From Actinomycetes bacterium (GTDB lineage: Bacteria > Actinomycetota > Actinomycetes > Actinomycetales > Micrococcaceae), in NCBI GenBank assembly GCA_023426375.1, contig JAFAAV010000060.1, positions 47,782 to 111,781 on the forward strand: a stretch of DNA of 64,000 nucleotides, in the 5' to 3' direction. The notes below the pieces were generated by a model. It had not been told where the DNA came from. It searched no databases and was given only the letters and a program-made list of their open reading frames with translations. The first letter of the stretch is position 1. Each line of letters opens with the position of its first letter. Positions 62,856-64,000 of this stretch are shown piece by piece. Both the position numbers and the translations under genes were made by a program.

Positions 62856-64000
62856 ATGCGCCTCATCCTCAGCAGTATGGGACTCATTGCCGCCACCTAC
62901 GGCCTGGCGCGGTTCGGGTACGGGCTGTTTCTCCCGCAGTTCCAGCAGGCGTTCGATCTCGACGGCGCTACCGCCGGCATGATTCAGGCGGGCAGTTTCC
63001 TGTCCTACTGCGTTGCCGCGTTGATCGCCGTGCCGGGAGCCAGATGGCCACGTCTGCTCGTTGTCTGCGCCGGGGCCTCCGCATCGACGGGTGCCCTTGC
63101 CGTGGCAACCGCCCCGAACGCCATGGTTTTTGGACTTGGCGTGGTCGTGGCCGGCGCGGGGGCAGGCTTTGCCACTCCGGGAACTGTAGGACTGATCTCC
63201 CGAAAGATCGGCGAGTCCCGGAGGGAACGCGCCCAGACGACGGTCAATTCAGGCACGGGGGCGGGGCTTGTCGCCGCGGGACTGTTGCTAGCCGGGACGT
63301 CCGAGAATTGGCGGACGGGGTGGATCGTCATCGCGGTGACGGCGATGCTGGCCACGATGGCCACACTCACGTCGTCACGATTCCGACATCCTCACCACGA
63401 CCGACCCCTTAAGAGACAAAGCACCGACGACCGTTTTCGCCCGCACGATTTGCTGATGCTGCGACGCGTCGTAGTGATCGCACTGTTTACGGGAGCTGGA
63501 AGTGCTGCCGTGTGGACCTTTGGTCGAGGTGCCTTGGACGGTGCTTCACCAAACGCTTTCCCCGGTCAGTCCTACTCGGTCACGGCCTGGGTTCTGCTGG
63601 GTGCCATGAGCATTGTCGGTGCATTGGCCGCCAGATTGGTTCAGCGGTGGTCCTTGGGGTGGGCCTGGTCCGCAACCAACCTGGCCATGCTGCTCGGTAC
63701 GGCGGGGGTGGGTCTGGTGCCAGGGCATCCGGCGATCACCTTTGCCGCCATCTCCTTATTCGGTGCCGGCTACACCGCCATGACCGGGGTCCTCATCATC
63801 TGGGCCATGCGCCTGACGCCTCGCACGTCAGCCGCGAGCACGGTGATCCTCTTCGTATCGCTCGCTCTGGGGCAAGCCGCGGGTGCCTGGTTCCTCGGCG
63901 CGCTGCGGGACCTCACCTCCCCATCTGCGATATTTCTTACAGCTGCCGCCATGGGGGCCCGGGGGGGGGGGGGGGGGGGCGCCCCCGCCCCGCCCCGGCG
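62856..64000 (+). CDS. MFS transporter (partial, YbfB-like)
   Basis: An open frame of 381 codons that leaves the window. About ten helices are visible. The start MRLILSSMGLIAATYGLARF with FGYGLFLPQFQQAF resembles YbfB/YjiJ-type MFS proteins. ATG 62856 has AGAAGG upstream. The last readable part is TSPSAIFLTAAAMGARG; after about 63957 the bases become a poly-G/poly-C run, so the C-terminus is unreliable. Confidence 0.75.
   Translation, partial: MRLILSSMGLIAATYGLARFGYGLFLPQFQQAFDLDGATAGMIQAGSFLSYCVAALIAVPGARWPRLLVVCAGASASTGALAVATAPNAMVFGLGVVVAGAGAGFATPGTVGLISRKIGESRRERAQTTVNSGTGAGLVAAGLLLAGTSENWRTGWIVIAVTAMLATMATLTSSRFRHPHHDRPLKRQSTDDRFRPHDLLMLRRVVVIALFTGAGSAAVWTFGRGALDGASPNAFPGQSYSVTAWVLLGAMSIVGALAARLVQRWSLGWAWSATNLAMLLGTAGVGLVPGHPAITFAAISLFGAGYTAMTGVLIIWAMRLTPRTSAASTVILFVSLALGQAAGAWFLGALRDLTSPSAIFLTAAAMGARGGGGGGAPAPPR
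63957..64000. other. Low-complexity G/C run at window edge
   Basis: About 44 bases are almost only G then C (ggggcccggggg ... gcccccgccccgccccggcg). It interrupts a transporter gene and looks like a contig-end or sequencing artefact. Confidence 0.6.

Overview
The window is about 64 kb of high-GC actinobacterial chromosome. Several things point to Micrococcales, probably Micrococcaceae: frequent GTG/TTG starts, many ATGA/GTGA start-stop overlaps, a GlxR-type Crp regulator, a MarP-type membrane protease, a MoeZ-type ThiF-rhodanese fusion, and DUF3073 beside purM. The genus cannot be fixed by reading alone. There is no rRNA, CRISPR array, transposase or prophage. One tRNA (Pro, CGG) and one TPP riboswitch are present.

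Layout. 1-2.8 kb: 5' part of a tad (Flp pilus/secretion) operon on the minus strand (Ssd/CpaE-like, TadA, partial TadB-like). 2.9-9.2 kb: Pth2-type peptidyl-tRNA hydrolase, aldehyde dehydrogenase, DUF1697, a PolA-like polymerase, a Nudix hydrolase and endonuclease III. 9.4-16.6 kb: acetyl-CoA synthetase, AroQ, an orphan betaine-binding-type protein, MarP-like protease, GlxR-like regulator, Nudix, RidA and a small DUF4177-like protein. 16.7-24.4 kb: class A PBP, metallophosphoesterase, a FAD/Fe-S D-lactate dehydrogenase-type enzyme, an MFS transporter and tRNA-Pro. 24.4-30 kb: an alpha/beta hydrolase, then an AT-rich spacer and a three-gene locus resembling PelG, PelF and a GHL15-like glycosidase. 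30-34.6 kb: an ABC exporter with an adjacent two-component system. 34.6-41.3 kb: PhzF, DUF393, and thiamine genes (thiE diverging from a TPP-riboswitch-led thiO-thiS-thiG-moeZ operon), then an SDR. 41.3-47.3 kb: lutABC, a divergent lactate permease and a GntR regulator. 47.4-50.2 kb: a response regulator diverging by 22 bp from a tiny secreted two-cysteine peptide gene that overlaps a histidine kinase gene, then an alkyltransferase-like protein. 50.2-57.5 kb: purC, purD, asparaginase, a sterol-carrier-like protein, a small membrane protein, purF, purM and DUF3073. 57.7-60 kb: two tandem secreted metallophosphoesterase paralogs. 60.2-64 kb: BCCT transporter, TetR regulator and a divergent, truncated MFS gene that runs into a poly-G stretch at the window edge.

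How the genes work together. The best candidate for an undescribed system is the peptide / membrane kinase / response regulator cassette at 47.7-49.8 kb. It looks like a secreted-peptide signalling unit: the precursor has a signal peptide and a 24-residue mature part ending VCRYFPQLCGGW, and both divergent promoters appear leaderless. The second candidate is the minimal Pel-like polysaccharide locus at 25.6-30 kb. A third observation ties distant genes together: TGGTCKGACCA-type operators occur before lutA and before the lactate permease, and the closely similar TGGTCTTACCA lies before the D-lactate dehydrogenase-like gene more than 20 kb away. This suggests one GntR-controlled lactate regulon.
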